Of a stretch of 64,000 bases of DNA, positions 24,373-34,322 are shown one piece after another (positions within the stretch are counted from its first letter, which is position 1; every line of letters begins with the position of its first letter). This DNA comes from Candidatus Obscuribacterales bacterium (lineage in GTDB: Bacteria > Cyanobacteriota > Vampirovibrionia > Obscuribacterales > Obscuribacteraceae), in the NCBI GenBank assembly GCA_019746975.1, contig JAIERK010000010.1:18898-82897 (forward strand), written 5' to 3'. The notes below the pieces were generated by a model. That model was given only the letters and a program-made list of their open reading frames with translations. It made no database searches and was not told where the DNA came from. Both the position numbers and the translations under genes were made by a program.

Positions 24373-25860
24373 ATGAAGCCCCGAGGACTCGCAAGAACAA
24401 CCATGTTGGTGACAATGCTCACCAGCGGTCTCTTGAATACCCTGGCAGCGCCCGCGTTTGCCGCTGGACGAGAGGTCGAAGTGCCCGATTTGCAGTTTCA
24501 ATCGGCACAACCGACCAAGGCGATGAGCCTCAGAGAGAGCGTCGATTTAGCACTTAGAAACTACCCATCGATTCGCCAGAAGTTTTTCAAACTGCGCGCA
24601 GCCAAGGCCAATGTCTCTCTGGCAAAAATGCAGTACCTGCCCAATTTGAACGTCGACACACAGGTATCGGCTGTTACCGGTAACCGCATCGCCAGTGTTG
24701 TCATGAACAACGTATCAGGCTTCGACACGGTGCCCGTCGACTCAGGACCGCCCGTTTCATCAACAAGCTTGAAGCCCATATGCAATAACTTGCAAGGTCT
24801 CAACCTCAACTGGCTACTCGTCGACTTCGGTCTGCGCAAGGCCAACGATAAATTCGCCGACGCAGATGCGAGGACAGCGCGCGCCGATGAGCGCCTCACC
24901 GAGCTGGACGTTGCCTTTGCAACCGCAGAAGCTTTTTTCCACGCAGCAGCGGCGAAGCAGATAATTCTCGCAAGAATAGCCGAACTCGAACACATGGAAG
25001 CCGCCAAGCTGCGCGTCAAAACGCTCGTGGCCGAAGGCTTGAGACCAGGTGCCGATGCAGCCGATCTGGACTTCGAAGTCGCCAAAGCCCGAATTGATGT
25101 GATCAAAGCCGAGAAAGATTTCCGGCTGTCTCTCGTAGACCTGGCCGAAAAAATGGGGCTAACTACACATGACATCGACATAGTCAGCGACCCGGTTGTC
25201 CGAGGTCCCACGACAATCGCTCTCGGCACCCCGGTTGACCTCACGTCGCATCCTTTGGCACGATTCAAGCTCGCCGAGATGGACCGCTGGCGGGCGAAGC
25301 GCGTAGTGCTCGACAAAGCGTACCGCCCTCACCTGTGGCTCAACTCTTCGCTTTGGGGCAGAGGCAGCGGCGACCCGGTTAACCCGATAAAATCTGTGGC
25401 TGGTGGTTTTTTGCCGCAAGTGTTTAACTACATGGTTGGCGTCTCTTTCAGTTTTCCGATTCTCGAGTACTTTCCACTAAAGGCGCAAAAGAGTATGGCT
25501 AGAAGCAATGAATTGGCTGCTCGTGCCGATTTTGATGTAGCGATGCTGTTGCTCGAAAAGAAAGATGCGAGTAGCCGCATCATGCTGGAACAGGCACGAA
25601 AAGTGGCAGACGAGACACCAAAGCTGGTTGATGCTGCACGCGTCAGAGAGATTAATGTAGTAAAACGATATAGTGTCGGATTGACCAACGTCGTGGCTCT
25701 AGCTCTGGCAGAGGAAAACCTCGCCAAAGCAAACGTGGAGAACGCGGTGGCTCAGATTGAGGTGTGGCGAGCGATTCTTGCACTCGGCTACGCACAAGGT
25801 GACTTGCAGAACTTTTTTAAGTTGGTGGATATCGCAGAAGGAGAGACACGATCCCAGTAA
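24373..25860 (+). CDS. TolC-family outer-membrane efflux channel
   Basis: A 495-aa protein with a signal peptide (1-32). It has the two-fold outer-membrane efflux protein layout: SLRESVDLALRNYPSIRQKF at about 52-71, long helices (ADARTARADERLTELDVAFA), a central strand pair, and the second half with IMLEQARKVADETPKLVDAA and VKRYSVGLTNVVALALAEEN. This protein forms the outer-membrane duct of a tripartite pump. It is the first gene of an operon with the RND pump (24-nt gap) and adaptor downstream, so all three belong to one exporter. An efflux substrate cannot be deduced. Confidence 0.9.
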   Translation: MKPRGLARTTMLVTMLTSGLLNTLAAPAFAAGREVEVPDLQFQSAQPTKAMSLRESVDLALRNYPSIRQKFFKLRAAKANVSLAKMQYLPNLNVDTQVSAVTGNRIASVVMNNVSGFDTVPVDSGPPVSSTSLKPICNNLQGLNLNWLLVDFGLRKANDKFADADARTARADERLTELDVAFATAEAFFHAAAAKQIILARIAELEHMEAAKLRVKTLVAEGLRPGADAADLDFEVAKARIDVIKAEKDFRLSLVDLAEKMGLTTHDIDIVSDPVVRGPTTIALGTPVDLTSHPLARFKLAEMDRWRAKRVVLDKAYRPHLWLNSSLWGRGSGDPVNPIKSVAGGFLPQVFNYMVGVSFSFPILEYFPLKAQKSMARSNELAARADFDVAMLLLEKKDASSRIMLEQARKVADETPKLVDAARVREINVVKRYSVGLTNVVALALAEENLAKANVENAVAQIEVWRAILALGYAQGDLQNFFKLVDIAEGETRSQ

Positions 25861-25884
25861 TCTGGGTCGGAGAAAAGGAAAAGT

Positions 25885-28800
25885 ATGTGGATTGTCGCAT
25901 GGGCTATGAAACGACCGATCACTGTGGTGGCGGCAGTTTTAAGCATCATTCTGATCTCAATCATGGCAATCACCGGGATGAAGCGGGACATCTTTCCTGA
26001 CCTGAAAGTCCCAGCTATCTATGTGATTCAGGGCTACGGCGGTATGTCGCCGCAGCAGATCGAGGGCTACATCACTTCGAGCTACGAGCTCTTCTTCCTT
26101 TACGTGCCTGGCATCGAGCACATGGAATCGCAGTCGATTCAGAATCTCAGTCTGATCAAAGTTTTCTTCCAATCGGACACCGACATGGCTAGCGCCATGG
26201 CTGGTATCGTGGCTATGGCCAACCGAGCGACAAGCTTGATGCCGCACGGCACCTATAACCCATTCGTCCTGCGATTCGACGCGGGCAGCTTGCCGGTCGG
26301 ACAGCTCGTGCTCTCGTCCGACACTAAATCAGTTAAAGAACTAGAAGACTTAGCATACACCAGAATCAGACCGATGCTCGCCACCGTCCCCGGTGCAGAA
26401 GCTCCGCCGCCCTTCGGTGGCAACATTCGTACGATTGTTGTAAACGTTGATGCAGACAAGCTCAGAAGATACAACATCTCAGGAGATGAAGTAATTAAGG
26501 CACTGGAAACAGGCAACAAAGTCTTGCCCTCCGGCAACGTCCGTACCGGTGACTATCTGCGTATCGCGCCGGTCAACTCCGACCTTCCGGACATTCATCA
26601 ATTAGATTACCTGCCGATTCGGACGGGACACGGTCCTCAGATCTTCATCAAAGATATTGGCACAGTCGAAGATTCGGCCGACATCCTTTGCGGATATGCT
26701 CTTTATCAAGGCAAACGTACAGTTTATATTCCTGCTGTAAAACGCGCGGACGCGTCAACCGTCTCGGTCGTAGACGCTCTCAAAGCAGCTCTTCCACGGA
26801 TGCAATCGATCTTGCCGTCCGACGTGAAGATCAGCTACGAATTCGACCAGTCGAAATACGTCAGAGAAGCAATAGAAAACGTCTTCCACGAAGGGCTGCT
26901 CGGCACCCTGCTTCCAGGGTTAATGATCCTGCTTTTCTTGCGCGACTTCAGAAGCACGCTCATCGTCGTCACAAGTATTCCACTGTCACTTCTGTCCGCA
27001 ATTGTTGGTCTATCGTTGTGCGGTCAAACTTTCAACATCCAGACGTTGAGCGGCTTGGCGCTATCCATCGGAATTCTCGTAGACGAGGCCACTGTTTGTA
27101 TTGAGAACATCCACAGTCACCTAGCAGAAGGGGCGCCGCTCGCGCGAGCAGTCTATGATGCGTGTGTAGAGACTATGGTTCCGCGACTGCTCGCCATGCT
27201 TTCAGTCGTCGCTGTTTTTATCCCGTCATTCTTTATGACTGGTATCACACGAGAACTCTTCATTCCTTTGTCGCTCGCGGTTGGATTCGCTATGATCGCC
27301 TCGACCACGCTGGCTTCGACGGTGGTTCCGATCATGGCGGTCTGGATCCTGAAGAAGGAGCACAAGGAGCCTAAGAAAGATTTTGTCGATACCTTGAAGG
27401 ATCTTCTAGGCAAGTTCATCGGATTTATGATGCCTCTGCGTCATCTGGTCGTCGGCGTCTATGTCGTGGTAGCAGTCTCGATGGTAGTCTTCCTATACGA
27501 AGATATCGGCAAAGAGCTCTTCCCCGATTCAGGCAGCAAACAATTCCGCGTCAGAATCTCAGCGCCGACCGGAATGCGTGTAGAAGCTCTCGAGAAAAGA
27601 GTGCTTAAAACAATCGAGTTAGTGAAAGAGCAAGTCGGACCAGACAACGTTGAAAAGACGCTCGGCTATGCCGGTCAGCAGCCACCTATGTTCCCTATCA
27701 GCTCTGCATTTCTGTGGACCAGTGGGCCGCATCAAGCGGTTCTTGATGTGCAGCTCAAAGAAACCATGAAGATCGACATGGCCGATCTGAAGGATAAACT
27801 CAGAGTCAAACTCACCAAAGAATTGCCGGACACCCTTTTCTCCTTCGAACCCGGCGACTTGGTCAGCCAGATCATGAACCTCGGATCGCCGACGCCTATT
27901 AAGGTCCAGGTAATGGGACCCGACATGGTCGCCAACAAGCTATTCGCTAACAAGGTCCTCGCAGAGCTCCGTGGCGACAAAAAGCTGCGCGATTTGCAGT
28001 GGGGTCAACCATTGGATTATCCCTCGTGCGAAATCGACATCGATAGAGAGCTCGCAGGACAGCTTGGTGTGACACCAGAAGACATCGGCATGTCGTTGCA
28101 GCCCGCATTCTTCTCTAGTCGCTTCGTGCATCTTAGCCTCTGGCGTGACGCAAAGAGCGGATTCTCTTATCAAGTCCAGGTGCAGGTCCCGCAAGATCAG
28201 ATTCGCTCGAAAGACGACATTGAAAAATTCCCCACGATGAACAGCAGCAAGCGCATCGAGATGTCGGAGTATGAGGATAGGCTCGAAGACCCGGATACTG
28301 ACAAATACTATCCTGGCAATCATACTCGCCGACTCCAGCGCCCTCTAATCGGCGACGTCGCCAAAGTCAAGTATGGTGTCACCGACGGTGAATTCGATCG
28401 GTACAACATGATGCGCACAGTCTCTATTACTGCCAACCTCGAAGGCAAAGATCTGGGTCGCGTCGGAGAGTCCGTCAAGGACGCAGTGCGCCGCTGCGGC
28501 AAGCCGCCACAGGGAGTTTTCGTACAGGTGGCAGGTCAGATTCCGCTGCTCGAAGATACTTTCTTCCACCTTCTCACAGGATTGTTATTGGCGGTCGTCG
28601 TTATCACATTGATGCTCCTTGCGTACTTCCAGCAATCCAGAATCGTGTTGGTCGTGATGTCCACGACACCCGCAATCCTCCTGGGCGTGCTGACTATTCT
28701 CACCATAACTGGTACCACACTCAACGTTCAATCTTTCATGGGCGCCATCATGGCGACCGGGGTCGGTATCGCCAACGCGATTCTGCTCATCGTTTTTGCG

Positions 28801-29076
28801 GAGCAGAATCGAGTCGAGGGGATGACAGCTAAACAGGCAGCGATCCACGGTGCACAAAGCCGCATGCGACCGATTCTGATGACCTCAATCGCGATGGTAG
28901 CGGGTATGGTGCCGATGGCTATATCGGAAGGACAGAGCGCGTCCCTGGGTCGCGCAGTGATCGGCGGATTGAGCATGTCGACGTTGTCCGTTCTGACTAT
29001 TCTTCCACTCGTCTATGCGATTGTTCAAGCGAAGGCATCAGTCAAACTCAAATCACTGCACCCTGACGATCAATGA
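25885..29076 (+). CDS. RND-family efflux pump inner-membrane transporter
   Basis: A 1063-aa protein, normal RND length, with GGAGAAAAGG before the ATG. It has twelve expected transmembrane segments in the 1+5, 1+5 arrangement, with two large periplasmic loops. The N-terminus MWIVAWAMKRPITVV and FPDLKVPAIYVI are typical. In TM4, LSIGILVDEATVCIENI corresponds to the family's GLVVDDAIVVVENV proton-relay segment; the second Asp is Glu here. HAE1-type pumps export hydrophobic compounds using the proton gradient. It is encoded between its TolC partner and its adaptor. Confidence 0.92.
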   Translation: MWIVAWAMKRPITVVAAVLSIILISIMAITGMKRDIFPDLKVPAIYVIQGYGGMSPQQIEGYITSSYELFFLYVPGIEHMESQSIQNLSLIKVFFQSDTDMASAMAGIVAMANRATSLMPHGTYNPFVLRFDAGSLPVGQLVLSSDTKSVKELEDLAYTRIRPMLATVPGAEAPPPFGGNIRTIVVNVDADKLRRYNISGDEVIKALETGNKVLPSGNVRTGDYLRIAPVNSDLPDIHQLDYLPIRTGHGPQIFIKDIGTVEDSADILCGYALYQGKRTVYIPAVKRADASTVSVVDALKAALPRMQSILPSDVKISYEFDQSKYVREAIENVFHEGLLGTLLPGLMILLFLRDFRSTLIVVTSIPLSLLSAIVGLSLCGQTFNIQTLSGLALSIGILVDEATVCIENIHSHLAEGAPLARAVYDACVETMVPRLLAMLSVVAVFIPSFFMTGITRELFIPLSLAVGFAMIASTTLASTVVPIMAVWILKKEHKEPKKDFVDTLKDLLGKFIGFMMPLRHLVVGVYVVVAVSMVVFLYEDIGKELFPDSGSKQFRVRISAPTGMRVEALEKRVLKTIELVKEQVGPDNVEKTLGYAGQQPPMFPISSAFLWTSGPHQAVLDVQLKETMKIDMADLKDKLRVKLTKELPDTLFSFEPGDLVSQIMNLGSPTPIKVQVMGPDMVANKLFANKVLAELRGDKKLRDLQWGQPLDYPSCEIDIDRELAGQLGVTPEDIGMSLQPAFFSSRFVHLSLWRDAKSGFSYQVQVQVPQDQIRSKDDIEKFPTMNSSKRIEMSEYEDRLEDPDTDKYYPGNHTRRLQRPLIGDVAKVKYGVTDGEFDRYNMMRTVSITANLEGKDLGRVGESVKDAVRRCGKPPQGVFVQVAGQIPLLEDTFFHLLTGLLLAVVVITLMLLAYFQQSRIVLVVMSTTPAILLGVLTILTITGTTLNVQSFMGAIMATGVGIANAILLIVFAEQNRVEGMTAKQAAIHGAQSRMRPILMTSIAMVAGMVPMAISEGQSASLGRAVIGGLSMSTLSVLTILPLVYAIVQAKASVKLKSLHPDDQ

Positions 29077-29091
29077 CTTTAGGTAAGGAAA

Positions 29092-30456
29092 ATGGATAGC
29101 GAACACCAAATACCAGAACTACCGGAGCATGGCACTGAGATCGACTCAGAGAAGCTGCACGAGATTTTCACACTAAAGAACATACTCTTCGCACTGGTAG
29201 TAGTGGCCCTCGCAGGCGTAGCATTTTTCTTTCTTTGGGAGCGCAAGAACAGACCCATAGTCAACGATCACGAGAAGAGTGAAGTCGTCGTCCCGGTTAA
29301 TGTGGTCCCTGTGGTGAAGAAAGTCCTGTTCCGCGAGGATCAGCTGCCCGGAGAAATCGAAGCTTATCAGGACGTGCTGATTTACCCAAAGGTGCCTGGA
29401 TTCGTCAAAGAGATCAACGTCGACCGAGGCTCGATGGTCAAGAAAGGCAAGCTGATGGTTCGTATGTACGCACCTGAATACCTCGCCAAGCGACATGAGG
29501 CAGCAGCAAAGGTTGCCGCTGCTAAAGCGGCGTTAGCAAGTGAGGAATCGAAGCTACAAGATCTGAAAGCCGAGCTCGACAAACGGAGAGCAAATCTGCT
29601 CGCCGACCAGTCCACTTATCAGCGCGTATACGCTGCGTCGCTCGTTCCCGGTGTGATCGCGGACAACGATGTCGTTCAATGGTCGCAAACAGTCCAGGCT
29701 GATCGGCAAGAAGTCAATTCGTTTATCAAAAGAGTCAATTCCAAAGATCACGAAGTCTCCATGCGGCATGAAGAGGTCGATGCGATGATCAAAGCATTCG
29801 AAAGCTTCGCCGACTTCGCATCATATTTGGAAATCTACGCACCATTCGACGGGTATATCACCGACCGAAAAATGCACGTGGGAAGCTTCGTCGGACCCGA
29901 TGGCACGGGCGCCTATCCGCCGATTTGCAGACTGAAGCAGCTCGATCTTTTGAGAATCATCGCACCGGTTCCTGAGGAGTTGGTCGGCGGAGTGATCATT
30001 GGTTCCGAGGTCGAATTCACTGTATCGTCATTTCCCGGAAGGCGCTTCAAGGGCACGGTCGCGAGGATAAGCAATAGCCTGGATAAAGAAACCAGAACGA
30101 TGCCGGTAGAACTCAATTACCTCAATCCCGACTTCAAAATTGTTCCCGGAATGTTCACGAAGGTCTACTGGCCATCACGCAGACAAGATACGAGTTTGTT
30201 TGTCCCTATCTCTGCTGTTGTCTCGACACCGCTAAGCACTTTCGTTTGCAAGGTCGACAACGACCGCGTAGACTGGGTCAACGTGCGGAAAGGCGAGCTG
30301 ATGGACAACATGGTGGAAGTATTCGGTGACCTGAAAGTAGGCGATATGGTGGCAGAGCAAGGAAGCGAAGAGCTCATCAATCAATCGCGCGTAAAGCCGG
30401 TAGGCAAGCCGCTCAAGGTAAGCACAACAACAACCAGTCAAGAAGTCGCTAGATAA
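29092..30456 (+). CDS. RND periplasmic adaptor (HlyD/MFP family)
   Basis: A 454-aa protein with GGTAAGGAAA before the ATG, 15 nt after the pump gene. One N-terminal transmembrane anchor (about 29-49) is followed by the lipoyl-like half motif (QDVLIYPKVPGFVKEINVDR, with G-x-x-V-K-K-G), a long coiled-coil hairpin (about 125-240, Ala/Lys/Glu-rich), the second lipoyl half (YLEIYAPFDGYITDRKMHVG), and a beta-barrel domain (GSEVEFTVSSFPGRRFKGTV). It connects the RND pump to TolC in the periplasm. The acidic N-terminal 25 residues lie in the cytoplasm. Confidence 0.9.
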   Translation: MDSEHQIPELPEHGTEIDSEKLHEIFTLKNILFALVVVALAGVAFFFLWERKNRPIVNDHEKSEVVVPVNVVPVVKKVLFREDQLPGEIEAYQDVLIYPKVPGFVKEINVDRGSMVKKGKLMVRMYAPEYLAKRHEAAAKVAAAKAALASEESKLQDLKAELDKRRANLLADQSTYQRVYAASLVPGVIADNDVVQWSQTVQADRQEVNSFIKRVNSKDHEVSMRHEEVDAMIKAFESFADFASYLEIYAPFDGYITDRKMHVGSFVGPDGTGAYPPICRLKQLDLLRIIAPVPEELVGGVIIGSEVEFTVSSFPGRRFKGTVARISNSLDKETRTMPVELNYLNPDFKIVPGMFTKVYWPSRRQDTSLFVPISAVVSTPLSTFVCKVDNDRVDWVNVRKGELMDNMVEVFGDLKVGDMVAEQGSEELINQSRVKPVGKPLKVSTTTTSQEVAR

Positions 30457-30555
30457 ATTTGCGTTCACTCCTTAAATTTACGATCGCATGTTGCGGACGT
30501 CTAGTTTCCGGAGTACTTAAGAATCTCGGGCAAGAACATATTCCAACTCGCTCTA

Positions 30556-30580
30556 TGCCGGCGAGACTCCGGCGGTCCCA
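30556..30580 (+). repeat. Single REP-like element copy
   Basis: The same 25-nt core as at 23.0-23.3 kb (TGCCGGCGA ... CCGGCGGTCCCA), here in the non-coding gap after the efflux operon. Confidence 0.65.
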
Positions 30581-30631
30581 GGGGCTCTGCCATTCGGGCA
30601 AATTGCACTACGATTAGCAACTATCTATCGC

Positions 30632-30667
30632 ACTAGACATGAGCGAGCTCGTCCGGCGATGTCTAGT
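30632..30667. terminator. Inverted repeat between convergent genes
   Basis: ACTAGACAT (30632-30640) and ATGTCTAGT (30659-30667) are perfectly complementary around an 18-nt loop, in the gap between the efflux operon and the convergent TPR gene. There is no T-run. Confidence 0.35.
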
Positions 30668-30684
30668 TCATCGAACATTTCTGT

Positions 30685-32328
30685 TTAGAGAGCTTTCGAT
30701 TGGCTGAGAATTTGCCCGGCCCGCGCCTCGACTTCCGATGCTTTCGAACTCTTATCCAACCGGCGAAGGACCTGCGCATAGTCTTTGAGACAAGCAGCTA
30801 AGAGTGGGTTGTTGGCGCCGACAGCACGTTCCGTACTCGCTACCGCCCATTCATAAATGGTGCATGAACTGTCGAGCTGTCCCTGTTGGAAATACAGGTA
30901 TGCCAGTCCGTTGAGAATTCCAGCGGTCTCTATACTATTGGGACCGAGGGTAGACTGGGCAGCAGTCAAGGCAGTGCGATAGAGCTTCACCGCGTCATCG
31001 ATATTGTTCAACTGAAACTCAACAGAAGCTAGAGCAGACATCGTGTTGATCGTAAGAACATTGCTGCTGCCATAAGTAGATCGGTAGATTGAAAGCGCCC
31101 TGGTCAAAAGCGGTTTCGCCTCCCGATACTTCTCCTGAGCAACATACAGTTGAGCTAAACCGTTGAGATCGTTGGCGACCGATGGGTGGTTTGGTCCAAG
31201 CGAATTGATGTCCGTCGCGATCATTCGCTGATACTGAGACTCGCTCAAGCGATATCGACTTTGCGAGAACACCGTATCGCTCACGACTTTGAATGCCGGA
31301 TTCAGCGTGTCATCTGAAGCAGGAAGATGTATTCCGCGAAGAGCAACAGCTGTGTTCTCCGATGTTTCACCGGCGCGCGATGCTGTGAGCTGAGAATCAC
31401 TCTGCTGTTGAAATTGAGATTTTGCCGAGTTGGTTTGCTGCGCATGCTGCCAGTCGCTAGACACTGGACCACTCAAGGATTGAGGGTCCTGCCTGTCGCC
31501 CGGCGACGTAGGCTGTGACTTGGCTGTTTTCCAACCACCGGACGCGGACCTATTCGACGAGGTTACCGAATCACCAGAACGCAGATAGGAAGAGCCTCCA
31601 TCCTTAGCCGGTCTCATCCCATCATTCATAATGTCGGACTGAAAATCCTTGATTAGATCTGTGTCGGAAGTATCGTCTTTTCGGATCAAGTCCTTGTACT
31701 CATGCATCACGACATTAAGTTGATCGGCAGCCTCCAGATTTGGAGACTGCGATAAGATCGAGATTGCCCGCTTGTAATTAGCAGAAGCAGCGTCACGGCG
31801 CCCAGTTTTGCCATTGACTCGACCAAGCCCATGCAGCGCTTTCGCAGCCATCGGGCTATACGGTCCATAATGCTTTTCAGTGAGATTGAGAGCGCGGTTA
31901 TAGTAATTCATCGCCACGGAATGGTTGCCGGCAGATTCTTCAATGGACCCGAGTTCCATAAGGATCGGCTCGACGCTGGCGCTATCCGCGCCACTTTTCT
32001 TGGAAATCCTCGAAAGCACACTTTGCAAGATTGTGCGAGCTTCGCCGGCTCTGTCGAGAAGCTTGAGAGACTCGGCAAGCTTCAACTGACACTTATCGAT
32101 GTCCTCACTTTTGTTGGACTGTTTCTTCACAAGACCAACAGCCTTACGAAACTGCTGCTCTGCGCGGCCAGGCGTTTCAGCACTTAGCGCTTGCATACCC
32201 TGCTCATAGGCGCTCGACCAAGACTGGTCGGATGCCGCCTGCGCGAGCTGCAAATGGCAGGCTACCAACGCGCTCAACAGCGATGTTGTCACGACTCTGA
32301 GCTTTCGCTTCTTGTGTTTTGAACTCAC
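30685..32328 (-). CDS. Secreted TPR protein, paralogue of the one at 21.4 kb
   Basis: A 547-aa protein from a GTG at 32328 with CAGGATCG upstream; the frame is open further to a TTG at 32415, but the GTG places a normal Sec signal (KHKKRKLRVVTT, hydrophobic core, LAQA) at the N-terminus. TPR units occupy about 40-210, a Ser/Gln-rich disordered region about 240-320, and a second TPR block about 370-540 (YQRMIATDINSLGPNHPSVA, then YREAKPLLTRALSIY). The second block is closely similar to the TPR protein upstream of the efflux operon. Probably a periplasmic scaffolding protein. Confidence 0.75.
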   Translation of the reverse strand: MSSKHKKRKLRVVTTSLLSALVACHLQLAQAASDQSWSSAYEQGMQALSAETPGRAEQQFRKAVGLVKKQSNKSEDIDKCQLKLAESLKLLDRAGEARTILQSVLSRISKKSGADSASVEPILMELGSIEESAGNHSVAMNYYNRALNLTEKHYGPYSPMAAKALHGLGRVNGKTGRRDAASANYKRAISILSQSPNLEAADQLNVVMHEYKDLIRKDDTSDTDLIKDFQSDIMNDGMRPAKDGGSSYLRSGDSVTSSNRSASGGWKTAKSQPTSPGDRQDPQSLSGPVSSDWQHAQQTNSAKSQFQQQSDSQLTASRAGETSENTAVALRGIHLPASDDTLNPAFKVVSDTVFSQSRYRLSESQYQRMIATDINSLGPNHPSVANDLNGLAQLYVAQEKYREAKPLLTRALSIYRSTYGSSNVLTINTMSALASVEFQLNNIDDAVKLYRTALTAAQSTLGPNSIETAGILNGLAYLYFQQGQLDSSCTIYEWAVASTERAVGANNPLLAACLKDYAQVLRRLDKSSKASEVEARAGQILSQSKAL

Positions 32329-32458
32329 CGATCCTGCCCGCCAACGGAATGCATCCCTATTGTACAAAACTTCCGTTGCCAGGTTGTTTTTCGATGCAAA
32401 AGCCGCTTGTGTCAATCCCAGAAATCGGCGCTATTGCTCCACATACAACCAGACGGGC

Positions 32459-33190
32459 TTATGTACCTTTGCAACACTTCAATACCGCTACACTGAAATC
32501 ATGAAGGAAGTCCCACCAATACTTCTCGTCAAAGTCCGGCCCACTGGCGCTCACGAAATTCGTCCATTCAATCTCGGTGAACCCTGCAGACCGAAGCGCG
32601 CGCTGATACGTCCCGGGCTCATAATGGAAATGCTCGATTACAAAATCGAACTTGTCGCCTACGTAATGACTGCGTTTGACTTTCGTTGCGTCTTGAATTG
32701 GGCCCTCAGTCTCCACCTTGACACCATATTTAATACCGCTATGGGTGGGAACAGATGGATTCTCGTTGAACGCTATGAATTTACCGCCAGGCTTAAGGTT
32801 GAGGCCGATAGATCGGATCATTAGCTCCAGCTGCTCGACCGACGATGCGTAATGCAAGAGAAAGCCACCGAATACGACGTCGAACTCACCGATTTTTCCG
32901 AGTTGCGCGACATCGCCAACCAAGTATTCGATGCCGAGCGGCTCCTTCTTCTCCTGTTGTTTTGCAAGTTCTACCATCTCGCTGGATATATCGACTCCTA
33001 CGACATGGCTCGCTCCCCACTCCTTCATAAAGCGCGTAAAAAATCCGGAGCCACAGGCCAGATCCAGCACCTGCTTGCCATGTAGATCACCAAGAAAATG
33101 CTTCGCTGATGGGATAAAAATCACTTCGCGATCGCTACGCGTATTGACGCTCTGGTCATACTGCTCGGCGATGCTGTCGTACTGAGTCAT
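32459..33190 (-). CDS. Class I SAM-dependent methyltransferase
   Basis: A 243-aa protein, ATG preceded by GGAAGG. The SAM-binding motif I is clear (VLDLACGSGFFTRFM, residues about 41-55), followed by VVGVDISSEMVELA (motif Post I) and FDVVFGGFLLHYASS (motif II). It belongs to the Methyltransf_11/25 group. The methylated substrate is unknown. It is cytoplasmic and apparently monocistronic. Confidence 0.85.
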   Translation of the reverse strand: MTQYDSIAEQYDQSVNTRSDREVIFIPSAKHFLGDLHGKQVLDLACGSGFFTRFMKEWGASHVVGVDISSEMVELAKQQEKKEPLGIEYLVGDVAQLGKIGEFDVVFGGFLLHYASSVEQLELMIRSIGLNLKPGGKFIAFNENPSVPTHSGIKYGVKVETEGPIQDATKVKRSHYVGDKFDFVIEHFHYEPGTYQRALRSAGFTEIEWTNFVSASGPDFDEKYWWDFLHDFSVAVLKCCKGT

Positions 33191-33290
33191 GAGCCTTCCT
33201 TCCGGATACTTCGTGCATGGAAGGCGGATGATAACATCTCGCAGAGCGATCTACAACCACTGTGTCGTCGCCCAAGCTCTGAGATCGCAA

Positions 33291-33764
33291 CTATCTGTTT
33301 CCTAAGAACCGCTGCCAGAGCTCGTTAAGAGCCAAACCTATTCGAGCGACGAAGCTGAAACCAGAACATACGCCTGTCTGCTTCCAATCGGCGAGTTCCG
33401 CCGAGCGTCGTTTCGACTTCTCAGAGCCGTCCCAATGCGACTTCAATAGTTTAGTTACATAAGGACTGTAGACTAGCTTGCTGCGCCAATTGGTCAGGTG
33501 CTTCGCTGGCATCACCATAGTGACGTATTTCTTCGATCCACGATGTCGACCAATCACTTTTACATTCACGTATCCATCGCCCCATAAAGGCGGAAAACAA
33601 TAAACTTTGGTGCCAGGCGAAAAGTGTTTTGTCCCCTTGCGAGACTCTTTGTCCTCGCCAAAGACAGTATTCTCCGCAACATTCGCGACAACGCACCACA
33701 CTGGATCAGTGCGCTCCTGATCGACGGCTTCGTCTTCATATTCGTGGTCTTTGTGTTCTGCCAT
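33291..33764 (-). CDS. Hypothetical protein
   Basis: A 157-aa protein with GAGGA before the ATG. The N-terminal 20 residues are acidic. The rest contains a compact beta-rich part (FSPGTKVYCFPPLWGDGYVN, VKVIGRHRGSKKYVTMVMPA) that could be an SH3-like barrel, followed by basic helices. No enzyme motif, signal or membrane segment. The family is not recognised. Confidence 0.6.
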   Translation of the reverse strand: MAEHKDHEYEDEAVDQERTDPVWCVVANVAENTVFGEDKESRKGTKHFSPGTKVYCFPPLWGDGYVNVKVIGRHRGSKKYVTMVMPAKHLTNWRSKLVYSPYVTKLLKSHWDGSEKSKRRSAELADWKQTGVCSGFSFVARIGLALNELWQRFLGNR

Positions 33765-33912
33765 ATAGTCCTCATTCTACAACGTCGTGATCGCGCGAAA
33801 TCCAAGAATTCACCTCGCCCGATTTCTGCTTCGCAATTCTGTATCAACTGCATTCGAGAATAGATTGAGGGGTCCCAGACGGGGAAGCAGCTCTGGCAGT
33901 GTGGAGAAAGCG

Positions 33913-34202
33913 ATGGCCGAGACTTTTCCTGACTTTGAAGATTTTAGAGACATACCTACTATCGAACCACCGATACGACCTCCAATCCGGTAGAGCTGCT
34001 GCGAGGCTCCAGTTATTCGACATCTACAGAGGATGCAAAAATCGAGCACGCATTCGATGAGATACTCATTATGCGATACACGCACACTCGTTTACAAACG
34101 GACCGCAAAAACGTTGACAAAGAAATTGATGCAAGTATAGTGAGTAACATGAGTCGAATAACCCACCGCGCAAATTCATCGTCCTCATCTCTTTCCAAAT
34201 AG
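33913..34202 (+). pseudogene. Small gene with one frameshift
   Basis: The ATG at 33913 has GGAGA six nucleotides upstream and gives MAETFPDFEDFRDIPTIEPP before a stop at 33991. The -1 register continues without a break from just before: NPVELLRGSSYSTSTEDAKI, then AFDEILIMRYTHTRLQTDRK and on to a TAG at 34200. The total of 290 nt fits one lost or gained base near 33970-33990. A strong intrinsic terminator follows at 34258, supporting a real transcription unit. No family recognised. Confidence 0.5.
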
Positions 34203-34257
34203 AGATGTGGGCGCATTTTGTCATTCAACTCGAAATATTGATTGAATCAAGTGTAAC

Positions 34258-34289
34258 GAAGCCCGCAAATTTGCGAGGCTTTTGTTTTT
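34258..34289 (+). terminator. Intrinsic (rho-independent) terminator
   Basis: AAGCCcGCAAATTTGCgaGGCTT forms a stem, with one central mismatch region, followed by TTGTTTTT. It ends the transcription unit of the frameshifted small gene and lies just before the serS ribosome binding site. No T-box sequence is visible. Confidence 0.65.
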
Positions 34290-34322
34290 GTTGCCTCGCG
34301 TGCATATAGGAGGTAATTGAAC

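Noticed and set aside
34203..34322. T-box or other riboswitch before serS
   Set aside because: No T-box core sequence or specifier structure is visible; the hairpin with T-run fits a terminator of the small gene upstream.
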